A stretch of DNA of 64,000 bases from Ascaphus truei (Eukaryota; Chordata; Amphibia; Anura; Ascaphidae). The stretch is taken from contig CM071570.1 in the NCBI GenBank assembly GCA_036426205.1, forward strand, positions 53,279,087-53,343,086, written 5' to 3'. The notes beneath the pieces were generated by a model. It was not told the origin of the DNA. It saw nothing but the letters and a program-made list of their open reading frames with translations, and ran no database searches. The stretch's first letter is position 1. The number at the start of each line of letters is the position of its first letter. The position numbers were made by a program, and so were the translations under genes. This document shows, piece by piece, positions 36,704-46,836 of the stretch.

Positions 36704-36759
36704 GAGAAAGTTGTAAGTCCCACAGAACAGTCCTGCTCTGTGGGACTTACAACTTTCTC
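36704..36759. repeat. Near-perfect 24-bp hairpin
   Basis: GAGAAAGTTGTAAGTCCCAC followed by AGAA at 36704-36727 pairs with CTCTGTGGGACTTACAACTT followed by TCTC at 36736-36759, with one mismatch and an 8-nt loop. It does not look like a terminator or MITE. The sequence 36760-37659 shows nothing else that can be supported. Confidence 0.6.
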
Positions 36760-37659
36760 GTCATATCAAGGTGCAGTCAGGGCAGCTCCCACCTTTTTTT
36801 CTTCAAGTATTCCAAAATCATTAGTTTGGAGTTTTTCAATCAAAGTGCGTGATGATGAGGGTTCTGTCATACCATACACACTGGGGTTCAGCCACAGCAC
36901 TATTGCTTCGGCAGCTATGCTACTAGTAGAAGCAAAAGCAATGGGTACATCTACTGCTGATTAGGCTGTTGTCCACGTTGCACTACCTGATCCTCCAGAG
37001 CTGGAAACCCCAACACTTTAAGAGGAAGGTTAGAGCACTCCAGCCCCTTTGAGATAGCCTCTTCATAAAAAAAAAGTGTCTCTCAATCTCTTCCTCCCTT
37101 TCTAGCTTCCTGTCTGCCTGTGTGTGTCTGGCTACACCCAGGTGGATAGCTACTCATCTACCCCCCTCTCCAAACACTGACTTGGTAAAGCAGCTGCAGG
37201 TATTTTGTTATAGTGTTTCAATTGAACTTTATGTACAAAATTCAAACATCATTTTTTTTTAATGATCAAGATTTTCTAACTAAAGTTTGAACGAAATAGT
37301 GGGCAAACAAATCTGGGATAGTTCTCATATCCCTACCCCTGTGAATAAAATTCAGTTTGAATAAGTTAGCTTGGCAATTGGCATTGTCCTGATAAGATTG
37401 GAACAAGTTGAATTTTCTCACAAAATGTTCTCATTCCTGACTGGCACTATAGTGAATTACAGAGGATGAATCAGTCTAATTCTTCCATGTGAACATAAAA
37501 TGGCTGAGTTATATCAGGCTTCAGCCAAAAGTTACGACATCATCTAGCCAGTTTTGGGAAATCCCTTACTCTGAATCTTCTTAGATACTGTTTTATTTTA
37601 AGTTATGTTGTCTCATGTTTGTTTCACTCAGAGTGTAATACATAATGAAATTAGCTCAT

Positions 37660-38860
37660 GTGTATGTAGCAGGGTCCTTTCCCAGGTCGCCCGTTCTCCT
37701 GCTTACCTCCGCTGCAGCGGGGGACGTGCAGAGTGTTGTAGCAGACGAGCGCGTCGCCTGAGGCATCCGCGGCTCCCGTTGCAGGGCGTCGTCATCTTGG
37801 TATTGGCCGCGCATGCGCAGAGGATATCCCGAGTTGCGGTGGCCATCTTGCTCGACCTCGCGCATGCGCAGGAGCTAAATAGTGGCAGCTATTACACCCA
37901 AAGCTCCGCAGGGGAACTACAATTCCCAGCAGCCCCAGGGGCTGTACAACTTATGACGCCTAGCAGCCAATCGAGCAGCCAGATCCCCCTGCTTCTAGAT
38001 AGATACATTTGGCACGCTGAGACCACACTAGCAGTCGGAGCTGGGACAAGGAGGGGTAAGGTGCGTGTGCAGATGTCTGTGGCACCTGCACTAGGCCAGA
38101 TACCCCCTGTTAGGCCCAAGCTAGGCCTAGATTCCCCTCAGCTTGTGGTTGCTGCAGGGACAGGCCCATAGTTAGGGACACTGCCCCTGTAGCATTAAAG
38201 TGAGGGACACAGCCAGGACACGACTGCATTCTGGCCTCAGATGGTGTGGGACAAGAACCCTGTACTTCAGAGACTATCAAACGTGGTACAATCTATGCAT
38301 GACCCACCCAATGTAGAGGCTGAGGCTTCGGGGTTACGTCAACGGATCCGTGGATCCCATCTTGCGATATCAGCTCATCCGGGTGTGGAACCACCCAGCA
38401 GGTACCTCATCTCATCAAGTGCACCAACAATACACAGGCTAGTGGGGCAGCGCTGTCTCACACACTTGGTTGGGTGTTTGACTCTGTGGACACCAGGGTG
38501 GTTGGGTGCCCAAGGGCACCTTAGTACATTTGGGTAAACCCTACTAGGGTGTGGACACAGTGTTGGGGAGGCATGGTGAGGGGCTACAGCCCTGTGAGGC
38601 CTGGGTGTTCTTTAGTGTTTTATTGTTCTATGTGTCTATTAAACCTGTTATATTAGACTGGTGTGTTTTTATTATATTGTCCTGCAATGGGTTATCCCAC
38701 TCAGTTAGGATCCCGCGCAGGTGGAGGTGCTGTCGACTGACGGATCAGGTACACCTCAGGCTCACAGTAGCAGAGGCTCTGACCTCCTTTGAGCCCCAGG
38801 TAAAGCAGCACATACACACTAGCCACTATATCTCCCAGGGGGTGGGGGAAGTGCAATACA
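37660..38860 (+). repeat. LTR-like unclassified repeat, copy 4 (GC-rich)
   Basis: Begins near TGTAGCAGGGTCC and is GC-rich with many CpG (GCGCATGCGC twice). Contains ACTACAATTCCCAGCAGCCC, a common phrase in amphibian LTR-type repeats. Near its 3' side are CTATTAAACCTG, then GGTGGAGGTGCTGTC (38721), CAGGTACACC, CAGGTAAAGC and a G-rich end, matching the order in the other LTR-like copies. No coding region is supported. Confidence 0.5.
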
Positions 38861-40028
38861 TGTATACATGTCATTGAGTTTTCAATATCTAAAACAGCAT
38901 TGTTGTAATATGATAAAAGAAAAAACTATGCCTCTTTTTATGGGAACTGTATGTGTAAACTTGTACATTTTTAGAAAATATGAAGCTGCTCTTTTTTGCA
39001 ATAAGACATCAATCATGCTAAACAACAGTGACCATAATGATTCTGAATAATACTTTCAATGCTACTGAAAAATGATTACATAGATATATAAATAGATTGA
39101 TATATAAGTAGGATTAAGATGTGCAGTTGACAGCGGCTAATTATAAGGGCCCTCTTATTTATGTTACATTGCAACTAAGGGGGCAATTCTATATACCCCG
39201 GTCTTTCAGGCCCTTCTTGGTCGGAAATCACGGTTCATGTCTATAGGGATTTCCGGACCAACATTTATTGGGAGGAAAAGAGAACTGCAGTATCTGGAGT
39301 CAAGACATAATACAGACTGGTTATGGTTTAATTAAGATGTCCACCCTCCAGTGTACCGTATACTCTGAAAGAGAATCCGGCACCGCTAGCAATCTTGTAA
39401 GGGACATTTCAGGAGTAGAGATGGGTGAATCTGCTCAAATCCGTTTCCCGGACTTTCTTGCACTCTTCCCCCAAAAATCTGTTTTGCAGTGTAAAATCAA
39501 CGGACGGACTTGGTCAGTTTAAATCTGTGCAAATTCATCATTATCCACCGTTGGATACCATTGACGGATTTGCAGAATCCAATCCGCGGATTCAGTAATA
39601 AAGTACTTAAACAATTGAAAGGATTGCGCTTTTGTCTTTATGTTATTTAACAGAAATTAATAACATATGTTGTAATACATGCAAAGTTATGTGTGTACAT
39701 AAGCTGGCACAATCAAATAAGACAGAGCAACACATGCTTTAAGTAAATAAAAGCAAAATAAAGCAATGTCTAACTCCTCTGACACTGGAATACCACAGTA
39801 AATGCAAAAGTACTGTAGCATTGTACCGGGGAGTGATACCATATATGGTTATGAGCGTTATTGCTTCTAAGACCATACAAGATCATGTGCATCATGGATT
39901 CTCAGTAACCTATTCATGTATGGGCTAATATGTCAGCCAGGGGGGGTTGTACATGTAGAAGATGGGGGCCAGATCTGGCAATGTGTGAATGGTGAATCAG
40001 CCAAGAACAGCAAGTAATACATGTAGTA
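38861..40028. repeat. Non-coding, with a decayed dispersed repeat
   Basis: 39415-39610 (GAGATGGGTGAATCTGCTC to AATCCGCGGATTCAGTAATA) resembles, in reverse orientation, 57300-57610 (GGATTCCAAAACCCC, TTCGGGATTGACTCATCTCT). Both are probably copies of one DNA-transposon-derived family. The rest shows nothing. Confidence 0.35.
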
Positions 40029-40029
40029 A

Positions 40030-40061
<32 letters not shown>

Positions 40062-40960
40062 GTCTGTCTGTCTGTCTCTCTGTCTGTCTCTCTGTCTGTC
40101 TCTCTGTCTGTCTCTCTGTCTCTCTCTCTGTCTCTCTGTCTCTCTGTCTCTCTCTCTGTCTCTCTGTCTCTCTGTCTCCATCTCTCTCTCTCTCTGTCTC
40201 TCTGTCTCTCTGTCTCTCTGTCTCTCTGTCTCTCTCTGTCTCTCTCTGTCTCTAGCTTCTCTGCTTCTCTCTTCTCTCTGTCTTCTGTCTCTTTAGTCTT
40301 CTCGGTCTCTCTCTTTGTCTCTCTCGTCTCGTTGTCTCTCTCTCTTGTCTCTCTCTTTCTCCTCTCTGTCTCTGTCTCTCGTCCTCTGTCTCTTCTGTCT
40401 CTTCCTCTGTCGTCTCTCTCTCTCTGTCTCTTCTCCCTTTCTCTCTCTCTCTCTCTCTTCTGTCTCTCTCTGTCTCTCTCTGTCCTCTTCTCTGTGTCCT
40501 CTCTCTGTCTCTCTACTGTCTCTCCTCGTCTCTCTTCTCTCTCTCTGTCTTCTCTCGTCTCTCTCGTCTCTGTCTCTCTCTTTCTCTCTCTTCCTGTCCT
40601 CTCTCTCTGTCTCTCTTGTCCCTCTCCTCTTCTTCTCTCTCTCTTCTCTTCTTCTCGTCTCCTGTCTCGTCTTCCTCTCTCTCTCTCTGTCTCTCTCTCG
40701 TCTCTCTCTCTCTCTCTGTCTCTCTCTCTTCTCTCTGTCGTCTCTCTCTGTCCTCTCTCTCTGTCTCTCTCTCTGTCCTCTCCGCTCTCTCTGTTCTCGT
40801 CTCTCTCCTGTCCTCTGTCTCTGTTCTCTCTCTCCTCTCTGTCTCTCTCGTCTGTCTCTCTCTCTCTGTCTTCTCTTGTCTTCTGTCTCTCTCCTCTGTC
40901 CTCTGTCTCTGCTCTCTCTCTGTCTCTCTCTCTGTCTCTCTCCGTCTCTTCTCTCTCTAA
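40029..40960. repeat. CT/CTGT compound microsatellite, ~0.93 kb
   Basis: Runs of CTCTCT and CTGTCTGT, pure on the left and increasingly interrupted on the right. All long open frames in both directions (up to 360 residues of RDRE or LSLS repeats) are translations of this array. Confidence 0.95.
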
Positions 40961-41733
40961 AATCTCGGTCGTCGATGGTCTCCCTCTGCTGCTCATCCTT
41001 CCTCCTGCCTCTCTCTCTCTGTCTCTTCACCCTTGGTTTGATACATTCTGTAGCGAAGCCTCTTGAACCTTGCAGAACCATCTAGAGAATGTGTTTGAAG
41101 CTAAGCTTGTACAACTAGGCCTGCAAAAGGTGTTAACATACAATAAACCCCACTCTGTACTTTTCACACCCACTTCAATCAAGCCCTTTTGAAGCTCCCA
41201 CAGATTCCTGACAAGACAGACCACAAATGTTGTATTTGAAACGTCAAACTGTAGCTCATTAACCCCTTAAGCACCAGAGGGATTAAAATACCTAATATCT
41301 CATGACGTTATCATGACACCCTTGTTAAAAGTACCCCCACAAATCCTCTTCTCACCTCCTCTCTTTGTCTCTATTCCTCCTTCCTGCTGGGGATATCTCA
41401 CCTAATACTGACCCAGCCATATACACACATGCTCTCGCTCATGCCTCCCTGCCTCCTCTTTCCCTGCTAATTGTGTTTACCCATCTAATTTAATATTTAT
41501 CAACCTTAAAACTTACCTCTCAAATGAAACATCCCAATAGCCTGCCTTCATGGCTACTATTTCACACTCAAAGTCACTCCTACCAACCATTGTGCCATCT
41601 ACTGTACTTATTCCCTCAACTGCTATCTCTGTAAATTTCCCAACATATTGTACCACTTAGATTGAAAACTCTCCAGTGCAGGGATTTCCTTTTCTATTGT
41701 CTGAATTTTCTGCGCTTATGGTATTATTATAAT
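40961..41733. repeat. Non-coding, with a LINE-type 3' tail
   Basis: 41530-41720 includes ACATCCCAATAGCCTGCC and ends with AGATTGAAAACTCTCCAGTG, which resembles L2-type 3' tails in frogs. The part at 41530-41600 recurs at 48325-48400 inside the third transposase intron region of the large element, where the copy carries an extra CTGTA at a TA. Confidence 0.45.
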
Positions 41734-42281
41734 CAGGGTCGACAAATTATAAAAAGAGCCACTTGCCCATAAATAAAGACAAAAGACACTCTTGCCCTGC
41801 CCCTCCCCCCTAAAAAAACATCCCTCTCTAATCCCCCACATTTTACTCGCTGGCGAGAGTTACCGGCATTGTGGTGCGGCATCGTGGTGCAGAGTCTCCC
41901 GGCATTCTTCTGCTTCTCCCCCTTCAACTCCTGGCATTCTCCTGCAGCTTCCGTGAAAATGGCTGTGGGGCGTCAAATAACACTGCGTTGCCATGACAAT
42001 GGGATGCAACGTCACAATGCCACGAGGCGTCAAGTTGCCATGGTAACTTGACATCACGATGTCACGTAGTGTCCCATTGTCATGGAAATGGGGCATCATT
42101 TGATACCACGCAACCATTTTCACGGAAACTGCAGGAGAATTCCGGGAGTTGAAGCGGGAGACGCAGGAGAATGCCAGGAGACAATGCATCATGCCGCCGC
42201 ACCACGCCGCCAGTAACTCTCGCCAGCGGGTAATATTCACTCTCCCCGAAGCGAGGGGGCAAGAGCATTTGTCGAGCACTG
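41734..42281. mobile_element. hAT-type foldback, 548 bp
   Basis: Ends CAGGGTCGACAAAT and, complemented, CAGTGCTCGACAAAT. The flanks ATTATAAT and ATTATCAT match at 7 of 8 bases, as for an 8-bp hAT duplication. The arms are long inverted repeats centred on TCAAGTTGCCATGGTAACTT near 42029. CpG is frequent. No transposase is encoded, so this is a non-autonomous copy. Confidence 0.75.
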
Positions 42282-42348
42282 ATTATCATTCCCTATACGC
42301 TATTGTATTTATAAAGTGCAGTACAATGTCAGTGTGGTATAAATAAAG

Positions 42349-42411
42349 ATATACATACATACATACATACCTACATACATACATACATAAATACATACAT
42401 ACATACATCGC
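42349..42411. repeat. (CATA)n microsatellite
   Basis: Array of ACAT/CATA units with two interruptions. Confidence 0.9.
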
Positions 42412-42479
42412 TCCCCTTCTGTGATAGACAGGCTGGTCTCTCACTTACCCAGCAAAATGGGGGAATAGATTTTAATGGG

Positions 42480-42720
42480 ATTGGAGACAGCAACGAGAGG
42501 AAGAGACAGATGGGATGAGTAGGAGAGAAGGAGGTATAGTATGCAAAGAGAGGAACAGACACAGTAAAGCATGGAGTGCAATGAGGGGGGGGAGAAAGTG
42601 CAAAGAGGAGCAGGGCATAATAGAGGGGGGAGGAGAGACAGAAAGGAGGGGAGAGGAGACAGAGAGACAGCAGATAGAAGTTTGCACATGGGGAGGAAAC
42701 AGAGAGATAGCAACGTGAGG
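42480..42720. repeat. Purine-rich low-complexity tract
   Basis: Plus strand is mostly G and A (GGAGAGACAGAAAGG type). Open frames on both strands are artefacts of composition. Confidence 0.7.
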
Positions 42721-43019
42721 AGGCAGGACCATAGATATGGCTCGGGCAGCCTTGGCAAAGCCCGGGGGCCCACACTCTTGGGGGGCCTGCTCTCCCCCCC
42801 ATCACAATCTTCAGACAGGTGGGGGAGATGGTATGTGGCGGCAGGCCCCCAGCGTTAAACAGAGGATAAGCTGGCAGAGGAATCAGCAGCTGTTATACAG
42901 GCAGGGGCAAAAGAAAAGCGAAAGCGCACGGCCCATATCTTTGGGATATTTAATGAAAGAATAGGAAGAGGAGGAAACAGGCTCACTCACAAGGATAGTA
43001 TAAAACAAGCATTTGTGAA

Positions 43020-43380
43020 CTCATATAGTCACCGCCACGCCAGATGGATACCGTCGGCAACCAGAGATGTAAATCGAGTTCTCATCCACTTCAAACACTG
43101 TTCTAGGAAGAGCCTGGATCTTCAGAATAAAAGTCCCAGGAGTTCAGCTAGCTTAAATAAGCAGAGATTGCTGTGTGGCTTTGCTGCAGCTTTGGAGACA
43201 GGATTCAGCCTCAATACACTGTTTCCCAATAGTGACGTAATGACGATGCGTGCGTCCTAATGCATTTCGTCACTCGTAGTAACTTTATCAAAGGATACTA
43301 ATGGCTACTGATAGAAGGCTTAAATACCCTACCGGCTGCCTATCAACCAGTTGCAAACCCCTTCCTCTTCGTAAACACTA
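43020..43380 (-). repeat. Hammerhead-like element, minus strand
   Basis: The minus strand at 43293-43258 reads CTTTGATAAAGTTAC, then GTGACGAAATGCATTAGGACGC. The order (box, stem II, GAAA, short GC-type element) matches the other GAAACG elements, but the first box is mutated. Surrounding sequence has ATTAGGACGCACGCATCGTC-type CpG-rich text typical of this class. Confidence 0.4.
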
Positions 43381-43475
43381 CTAAACATACAGCAATAGAA
43401 CCTAAATAGCATACGGGGGGAGGGGATGGTAGCCTATGCATAATATATAAGCAATTGGTTAAGCAATACAGATAC

Positions 43476-43477
<2 letters not shown>

Positions 43478-43512
<35 letters not shown>
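43478..43512. repeat. (CA)n(TA)n microsatellite
   Basis: About 14 CA units followed by TATATATG. Confidence 0.9.
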
Positions 43513-43515
<3 letters not shown>

Positions 43516-43568
43516 GTAACTATATTACCACCAACAGGTAAAAGTGTTAATCTAACTGGAACTAATTG

Positions 43569-43606
43569 ACTCTCTCTCTCTGTCCATCTATCCGTCCATC
43601 TATTCG

Positions 43607-43671
<65 letters not shown>

Positions 43672-43672
43672 A
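43569..43672. repeat. (TATC)n microsatellite
   Basis: CTCTCTCTGTCCATCTATCC followed by a long pure TATC run. The phrase CTGGAACTAATT lies on both sides (about 43556 and 43702), suggesting a local duplication. Confidence 0.9.
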
Positions 43673-43778
43673 AACATAGAAGGGTGTTGTTATAACACAA
43701 CTGGAACTAATTAACTGGGGATAAGTAGAGACAGGTCAGATAGTGGTTTATCACTCTATTCACGTATATTGTAATATA

Positions 43779-43803
43779 CTGATGGAGCGGCCGTTATTCG
43801 AAC
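43779..43803 (+). repeat. Left terminal inverted repeat (25 bp)
   Basis: CTGATGGAGCGGCCG followed by TTATTCGAAC, after TA. Starts with CTG, so excision with a 3-nt stagger would leave TACTGTA or TACAGTA. Confidence 0.75.
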
Positions 43804-43869
43804 ATTTAACGCGGTGTGTAGATCGGAATACCCATGCGATGGCGCGCAATTTATTTGAATCGTGCCGAC

Positions 43870-44030
43870 TTAAACACGCGGCTTGTTTAGCGTTTTGTCC
43901 GGGTCAGAAAAGAGCATTTTAGCGTTGTCTGCAATACCGTTGAGAAACTGAAGGGGCAATCGCGAGTTGTTGTCATAAAAATCCAATAGCAATTCATGTA
44001 TTATACCCAGAACAGCGTGTGTACTGTACT
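43870..44030 (-). CDS. Possible 3' exon near left end
   Basis: The minus strand reads HELLLDFYDNNSRLPLQFLN and ends KTLNKPRV before a stop at 43870. The composition looks protein-like, but no family is recognised and no splice site was fixed. It may be the C-terminus of one of the element's genes or chance. Confidence 0.25.
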
Positions 44031-44100
44031 GTATCTGTAGTATACACAGAGCAGCGTGTATATTATACAGTACACAGAGTAGCGTGTTTACAGAGTAAAA

Positions 44101-44491
44101 ACAAGGGTGTTGTTCCGCACTGGGAATGCCACTGTAAAGAGTCCCTCTTGTAGCCGTTAGTCTAGGTGGGTTCCACACATCCCCTATAAAAGTGAGCTCC
44201 CACAAGGAGGGCTCACAAACAAGAAAAACAAGTGACGGAGGGAGCGGGTCTTCACTCTTCACTTCCCTCATTCAAATGGGGTATGTACTCAGACTGGTCC
44301 GGATCCTTTCTGTAGTGCTAGTGTGATTTAGATTTTACCCGGTGCCATCCCCCGATCGTACCAGTTATTTTAACACATTTTACTTTCATTTCATTGGACC
44401 TTGGTTGTCCACTGTCTGATTACCCTTTTCCTTATTAATAAAGTTTACTATCCCTTAGTGCGCCTATTTGTCACTTGTTTTTCGTTTGTAC
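44101..44491. repeat. Secondary insertion with TACAGAGTA flanks
   Basis: TACAGAGTA occurs at 44092-44100 and again at about 44491-44499. The unit begins AAAAACAAG and ends near CTTGTTTTT, and includes AATAAAG near 44446. Just before it, the phrase CAGAGCAGCGTGT recurs three times (43995-44090). Not classified. Confidence 0.45.
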
Positions 44492-44539
44492 AGAGTAGTG
44501 TGAAACGCATAGGCATGTTAAAGTATCACATTTCTGCGC

Positions 44540-45600
44540 ATTAAACATTATGATGACCTTTTGAAAATATTTCTTTGAACTGATAATCCATCATACAGCG
44601 CTCTCCCCCTCGCCCCCGCACACACACACAAGGCTCAAGAATTTCAACTTCTTATCTACACCTCTGCCACACCATTCATTTGTAATGGATGGCTTTCTGG
44701 CTTGAATCTTCCCAAGCGTGGCATCACATTCCTGCGCATGCGTGTATAACTTCCCATTCATTTAGAAGTTAGTTCAAGTTGTAAAAATATATATAATTTT
44801 TTTTTTTAATGGTTATCGACATGGGCTTGCATAGCAATTATGGATATTATGAGATTCAAGTTTTACAAATATATATGTTTGGGGGTTATCAACATGGGCT
44901 TGCATAGCAATTATGGATATTATGAGAATCAAGCAGTACAGGCATACCCCGGTTTAAGGACACTCACTTTAAGTACACTTGCGAGTAAGGACATATCGCC
45001 CAATAGGCAAATGGCAGCTCACGCATGCGCCTGTCAGCACGTCCTGAACAGCAATACCGGCTCCCTACCTGTACCGAAGCTGTGCGCAAGCGGTGAGACT
45101 ATAGAGCCTGTTACAAATGCGTTATTTATATCAGTTATGCACGTATATGGCGATTGCAGTACAGTACATCCATCGATACATGGGAAAAAGGTCATGCTTC
45201 ACTTTAAGTACATTTTCGCTTTACATACATGCTCCGGTCCCATTGCGTACGTTAATGCGAGGTATGCCTGTACTGTTGCTTTTTAATTCCACACTAGTCA
45301 TGTACGTTCTTTATGAGGTGGGTGGCATACTGTAGTTCTGTGATTTTTATTTGGGGGTGTGGGGATCAAAACATTATTCTGACCTGTTGAAAATATGTCT
45401 TTGAACTACAGGCAATCCTTCATACAGCTTCCCCCTCCTCCCCCCCGCACACACACAAGGCTCAAGGATTTCAACTTCTTATCGACACCTCTCATAAACC
45501 ATTCATTTTCAATTGGTTGGCTTTTTGGCTTTAATCTTGCCGAGCCTGCTCTCACAGTTCTGCGCGCCACGCATGCGCAAGTGCGATAAGCTAAGCCCTT
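44540..45600. repeat. ~210-bp direct repeats flanking a MITE
   Basis: 44540-44760 and 45370-45590 share GTTGAAAATAT(T/G)TCTTTGAAC-type text, GCACACACACAAGGCTCAAG and TTCAACTTCTTAT. Between them are a 73-bp tandem pair (CATGGGCTTGCATAGCAATT at 44820 and 44892) and the Tigger-like MITE. Confidence 0.65.
44939..45270 (-). mobile_element. Tigger-like MITE, copy B (332 bp)
   Basis: CAGGCATACCCCGG at the left, GAGGTATGCCTG at the right, TA on both sides. Same length as copy A at 10510-10841 and inverted relative to it, with scattered substitutions. The open frame of 148 residues over it is not a gene. Confidence 0.8.
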
Positions 45601-46039
45601 CTAAACTTGCCTTTTCTTAAATGGTGTACTTAACAACAACTTAACACAATACACCTCCCCCCCCCCACACTAGTAATAAGATTAACATGTTGTGTGAGAT
45701 ACAGGCTGAGCTAAGACCTTCTAAACTGCTATTGTACTGTAACAAAACAAGTCAACTTGAAGTTCAAAGCTTATCAACAACACAACAGCCCCCCCCTCCC
45801 TGCAACAGAGCCATTCACGTAAATGTACTGTAGCATGATTATCATGAGCTGGGCAGAAGACATGTTTGATAATCCAAGGCAGGAAAATAGTATTTTTCTA
45901 TAGAATGTTATTGGTTAATGAATACTGACCTGTGCATTATTAACAGAATAATTGATTAAATAATAAAAATATAATAATTTTTATAAAACATATTTTTTGT
46001 TTTTATATATATATTTTTTCCCAAACTAATGTGAAGTGC

Positions 46040-46830
46040 AATGCTTTGTTGAACTGTTCATAAGAATTTCAGATCTGCAATAGGGGGTCGGTCAAAAAAT
46101 ACAGTACATTTTTTTTAAATGCATAATACAGTACAAAAATACAGTAGCTCTTGTCTTTTTCTTCGTTATGGCATTGCGAGATGGGGGGTTATCGGGGAGA
46201 GAGGGGTCTTCAGCTCTGAAAATACTGTATAGACATGCAAAACATAAACAGAAATAAAAACACTTTTTTTTTTTTTTGCACAAACGAATTTCTATACAGT
46301 AACTACTGTACTGAGAGAGGTGGGAGAGGGGGGTTTGTGTAAGATACAGGCTGGTTTGTACAGTACTGTACACGAACACAGTACTACTGTATAATCTAAC
46401 ACATCCCCCCTTCCTTTTTTCACTGCTGCAGTTCTGAAAATGAAAAGAAACAATTAATGCAGACATCGTTAGTTTGCGTGCCATATAGTACTTACAGTGC
46501 TGTAAAGTACCTGTATCATACTTACCTGTGCCTGATTAACAGAAATAAATGATTAAACAATAACAATACAGTATTTCAAAAGATTTTTTTAAAAACACAT
46601 TTTTTTTGCACAAACGAATTTCTATACAGTAACTACTGAGAGAGGGTGGGATAGGGGGGACAGGCTGGTTTGTACATGAACACCGTACTATAATCTTACA
46701 CATCCCCCCTTCCTTTTTTCACTGCTGCAGTTCTGAAAATGAAAAGAAACAATTAATGCAGACATGGTTATTTTTACGACCATACTTACCTGTATCATAC
46801 TTACCTGTGCCTTATTACTTTCCCGAGGCC
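46040..46830. repeat. Internal inverted repeat, left arm
   Basis: Inverted copy of 50500-51130. It holds two related units (46262-46585 and 46594-46810) that share CACAAACGAATTTCTATAC and ACACATCCCCCCTTCC. Read on the minus strand each unit ends CAGGCACAGGTAAGTAT, a perfect splice-donor consensus. The arms flank the two divergent genes at their 3' sides. Confidence 0.75.
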
Positions 46831-46836
46831 TGGCCA

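Noticed and set aside
39914..40996. A 360-residue open frame (minus) and several LSLS-type frames (plus)
   Set aside because: All are translations of the CT/GT microsatellite; the residues repeat RDRE or SLSL without domain structure.
43779..43803. Resemblance of the terminal repeat CTGATGG...CGAAC to a hammerhead
   Set aside because: The second box is CGAAC, not GAAA, and no stem or cleavage site follows; the similarity is by chance.
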